Origin: Candidatus Peribacteria bacterium
Lineage (GTDB): Bacteria > Patescibacteriota > Gracilibacteria > UBA1369 > LOWO2-01-FULL-3
DNA length: 35,192 nt
Assembly: GCA_943358175.1 (NCBI GenBank)
Contig: CALRGV010000011.1
Coordinates: forward strand, 1-35,192
Direction of reading: 5' to 3'
Part shown: in pieces, positions 33,651-35,192 of the stretch
How the letters are laid out: each line of letters opens with the position of its first letter
How positions within the stretch are numbered: the stretch's first letter is position 1
Translations under genes and position numbers: made by a program
The notes under the pieces: generated by a model
Database searches by the model: none
The model's input: the letters and a program-made list of their open reading frames with translations, nothing else
Told to the model about the DNA's origin: nothing

Positions 33651-35139
33651 TTTTCTCGTCATAGGCTCAGGCATATCAGGCCTAAATTTCGCCCTCCATG
33701 CAGCCAAAAAAGGCCGTGTACTTATTGTAACCAAAAAAAAATTAATCGATTCAAGTACAAACTACGCCCAAGGAGGCATTGCTGCTGTTCTCGATAAAAC
33801 TGATGATTTCAAGCAACACGTCAAAGACACACTCGAAACCGGCGCCTACCACAACAACAAAAAAGCCGTAGTTTTCATGATAAAAAATTCCGCTGCAGCC
33901 GTCCACAGGCTAATGGATCTGGGCGTAGAATTCGCCAAAGAAAACGGCCAACTAAAACTCACTCAAGAAGGAGGACATCATCATCGTCGTATTGCATATG
34001 TCGGCGATTATACCGGCAAAGAAATCGAAAGAATTTTGGTCAAAAGAGTAAAAAACAACAAAAATATTACAATCATTGAAGACGCTTTTGCTTTAAAACT
34101 TATTACTACAAATAAAACTTGTTTCGGAGCACAAATTATTCATAAAAACAAAATTCAGATAATTCTTGCTGATCAAACAATTGTCGCCACCGGCGGCATC
34201 GGCCAGCTTTTCGAATATACTACCAATCCACCAATTTCCACCGGCGACGGCATCGCTCTTGGCATAGAAGCAGGTTGCAAAACCAAAGACTTGGAATTCA
34301 TTCAATTTCACCCAACAGCACTGGAAAAAAACATTTACCCACGCTTTCTAATTTCTGAAACAGTACGTGGCGAAGGAGCTAAACTTATCAACAGCAAAGG
34401 CGAATACTTCATGGAAAAACTTCATCCCTTAAAAGACTTAGCACCTCGCGACATAGTGGCCCGCGAAATATACTCCCAGATGAAAAACGGTCCAGTATTC
34501 CTCGATAGCAGTACAAAATGCACCGGTCACACCAAAAAATTTCTTCAAAATCGTTTTCCTCAAATTTACAAACACCTCCTTAAAGACGGGATTAAGATGG
34601 AGAAAAATTTAATTCCAGTCACTCCGGCTGCGCATTATATTTGCGGCGGAATCGTCACCGATCTTCATGGCCGCACCGGTATAAAAAATCTCTTTGCTTT
34701 CGGCGAAGTCACCTGCACTGGAGTCCACGGAGCCAATCGTTTAGCCTCAAATTCACTATTGGAAGCCCTCGTTTTCAGCAATCAAATTATTAAAAAACTA
34801 AAGAAATCAGTAACAAAAGCGGACACAAAAATAAAATCACCAAAACTTCTAGCAAAAAATTCTCGCCAAACAAAAACCGCTCTCATCCTCAAACAAGAAA
34901 TTAAACATCTCATGTGGCAATACGCCGGCATCATCAGAAAACGCAGCCTAATAAAACAAGAAGCCATTCCACAAATGCAAAAAATCATCACCAAACTATT
35001 CCAACTTTCCCAAAATAAAACCCTCACCAACCAAACCCTGACCGAAACTGAAAACATGGCCAAAGTCGGCCTCTTAATTCTTCAAGCCGCCAACAAACGC
35101 AAAAAATCTCTAGGCTGCCATTTCGTTCAAGCCATCTAG
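33640..35139 (+). CDS. nadB: L-aspartate oxidase
   Basis: This 499-residue flavoenzyme oxidises L-aspartate to iminoaspartate, the first step of de novo NAD synthesis. The FAD motif GSGISGL (8-14) and the succinate dehydrogenase/fumarate reductase family blocks are present: SSTNYAQGGIAAV, TQEGGHHHRRIAY, EFIQFHPTAL, SETVRGEGAKLI, LAPRDIVAREI, TPAAHYICGGI, GEVTCTGVHGANRLASNSLLEALVF. The C-terminal helical part is present. Start overlap with trhO (11 nt) shows one operon. No nadA or nadC lies in the window; they may follow outside. Confidence 0.95.
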   Translation: MRTNFLVIGSGISGLNFALHAAKKGRVLIVTKKKLIDSSTNYAQGGIAAVLDKTDDFKQHVKDTLETGAYHNNKKAVVFMIKNSAAAVHRLMDLGVEFAKENGQLKLTQEGGHHHRRIAYVGDYTGKEIERILVKRVKNNKNITIIEDAFALKLITTNKTCFGAQIIHKNKIQIILADQTIVATGGIGQLFEYTTNPPISTGDGIALGIEAGCKTKDLEFIQFHPTALEKNIYPRFLISETVRGEGAKLINSKGEYFMEKLHPLKDLAPRDIVAREIYSQMKNGPVFLDSSTKCTGHTKKFLQNRFPQIYKHLLKDGIKMEKNLIPVTPAAHYICGGIVTDLHGRTGIKNLFAFGEVTCTGVHGANRLASNSLLEALVFSNQIIKKLKKSVTKADTKIKSPKLLAKNSRQTKTALILKQEIKHLMWQYAGIIRKRSLIKQEAIPQMQKIITKLFQLSQNKTLTNQTLTETENMAKVGLLILQAANKRKKSLGCHFVQAI

Positions 35140-35192
35140 CTCCCGAGCTTCGCCAACTTCTGTTCCTGATCATATTTTTTCATCGTCTCCAC
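35136..35192 (-). CDS. C-terminal end of a gene entering from the right edge
   Basis: The minus strand has an open frame with no stop from the window edge to TAG at 35136-35138, ending KKYDQEQKLAKLGS. Its stop overlaps the nadB stop (CTAG), the same convergent layout seen at clpP/rimK and at 30223. Only 18 residues are visible, so neither reality nor function can be shown. Confidence 0.35.
   Translation of the reverse strand: METMKKYDQEQKLAKLGS

Overview
The window reads as a chromosome segment of a small-genome bacterium of the Patescibacteria (CPR) type. Peregrinibacteria is my best guess, resting on gene style and metabolic content; I could not run a 16S placement. TGA ends genes here, for example at 17378-17380 and 22397-22399, every Trp in the genes is TGG, and a tRNA-Trp(CCA) is present, so this is not the Gracilibacteria code in which TGA is glycine. 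All seven tRNAs carry an encoded CCA. Most starts lack a Shine-Dalgarno sequence, although the 16S 3' end keeps its anti-SD.

Region 1 (1-9600) holds an unlinked rRNA pair. The 5' part of 23S (1-1798) and a complete 16S (7729-9193) both lie on the minus strand, about 5.9 kb apart. Each has its own sigma-70-like promoter and boxA, and the 16S also has its own terminator and a 38-nt processing stem. Between them are a small membrane protein, an M24 peptidase, tRNA-Ile, a membrane-anchored methyltransferase, a sigma factor with its anti-sigma-like partner, tRNA-Ala and a membrane-tethered hypothetical protein.

Region 2 (9607-14270) holds clpP, a RimK-type ligase, a lipoprotein, a truncated gene remnant running into tRNA-Trp, tRNA-Cys, a ferredoxin-NADP-reductase-like flavoprotein, a frameshifted exosortase and tRNA-Leu(TAA). 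Region 3 (14347-19260) is a cell-wall block: a Hanks-type kinase and two tail-to-tail lysozyme-fold proteins that share an N-terminal module, followed by tRNA-Leu(CAG) and tRNA-Lys(CTT). Region 4 (19343-25971) holds a DUF4153 membrane protein, a GT4 glycosyltransferase, a coiled-coil membrane protein, radA behind an operator-like palindrome, an SLH-like acidic protein and a TatD hydrolase.

Region 5 (26007-35192) is central metabolism. A long phosphofructokinase-family gene is divergent from a shikimate cluster: aroF (DAHP synthase), aroB, a small gene, then an AroA-AroK fusion, trhO and nadB. The DAHP synthase gene is preceded by a promoter, a 27-codon leader peptide ending in a Phe/Trp/Tyr-rich run, and mutually exclusive antiterminator and terminator hairpins. 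This is a complete trp/phe-style transcription attenuator and the most exciting find in the window.

Recurrent themes are consensus promoters with 17-bp spacers, three genes whose -10 box ends 6-7 nt before the start codon (leaderless mRNAs), divergent gene pairs with overlapping -35 boxes, and convergent genes whose stop codons overlap.
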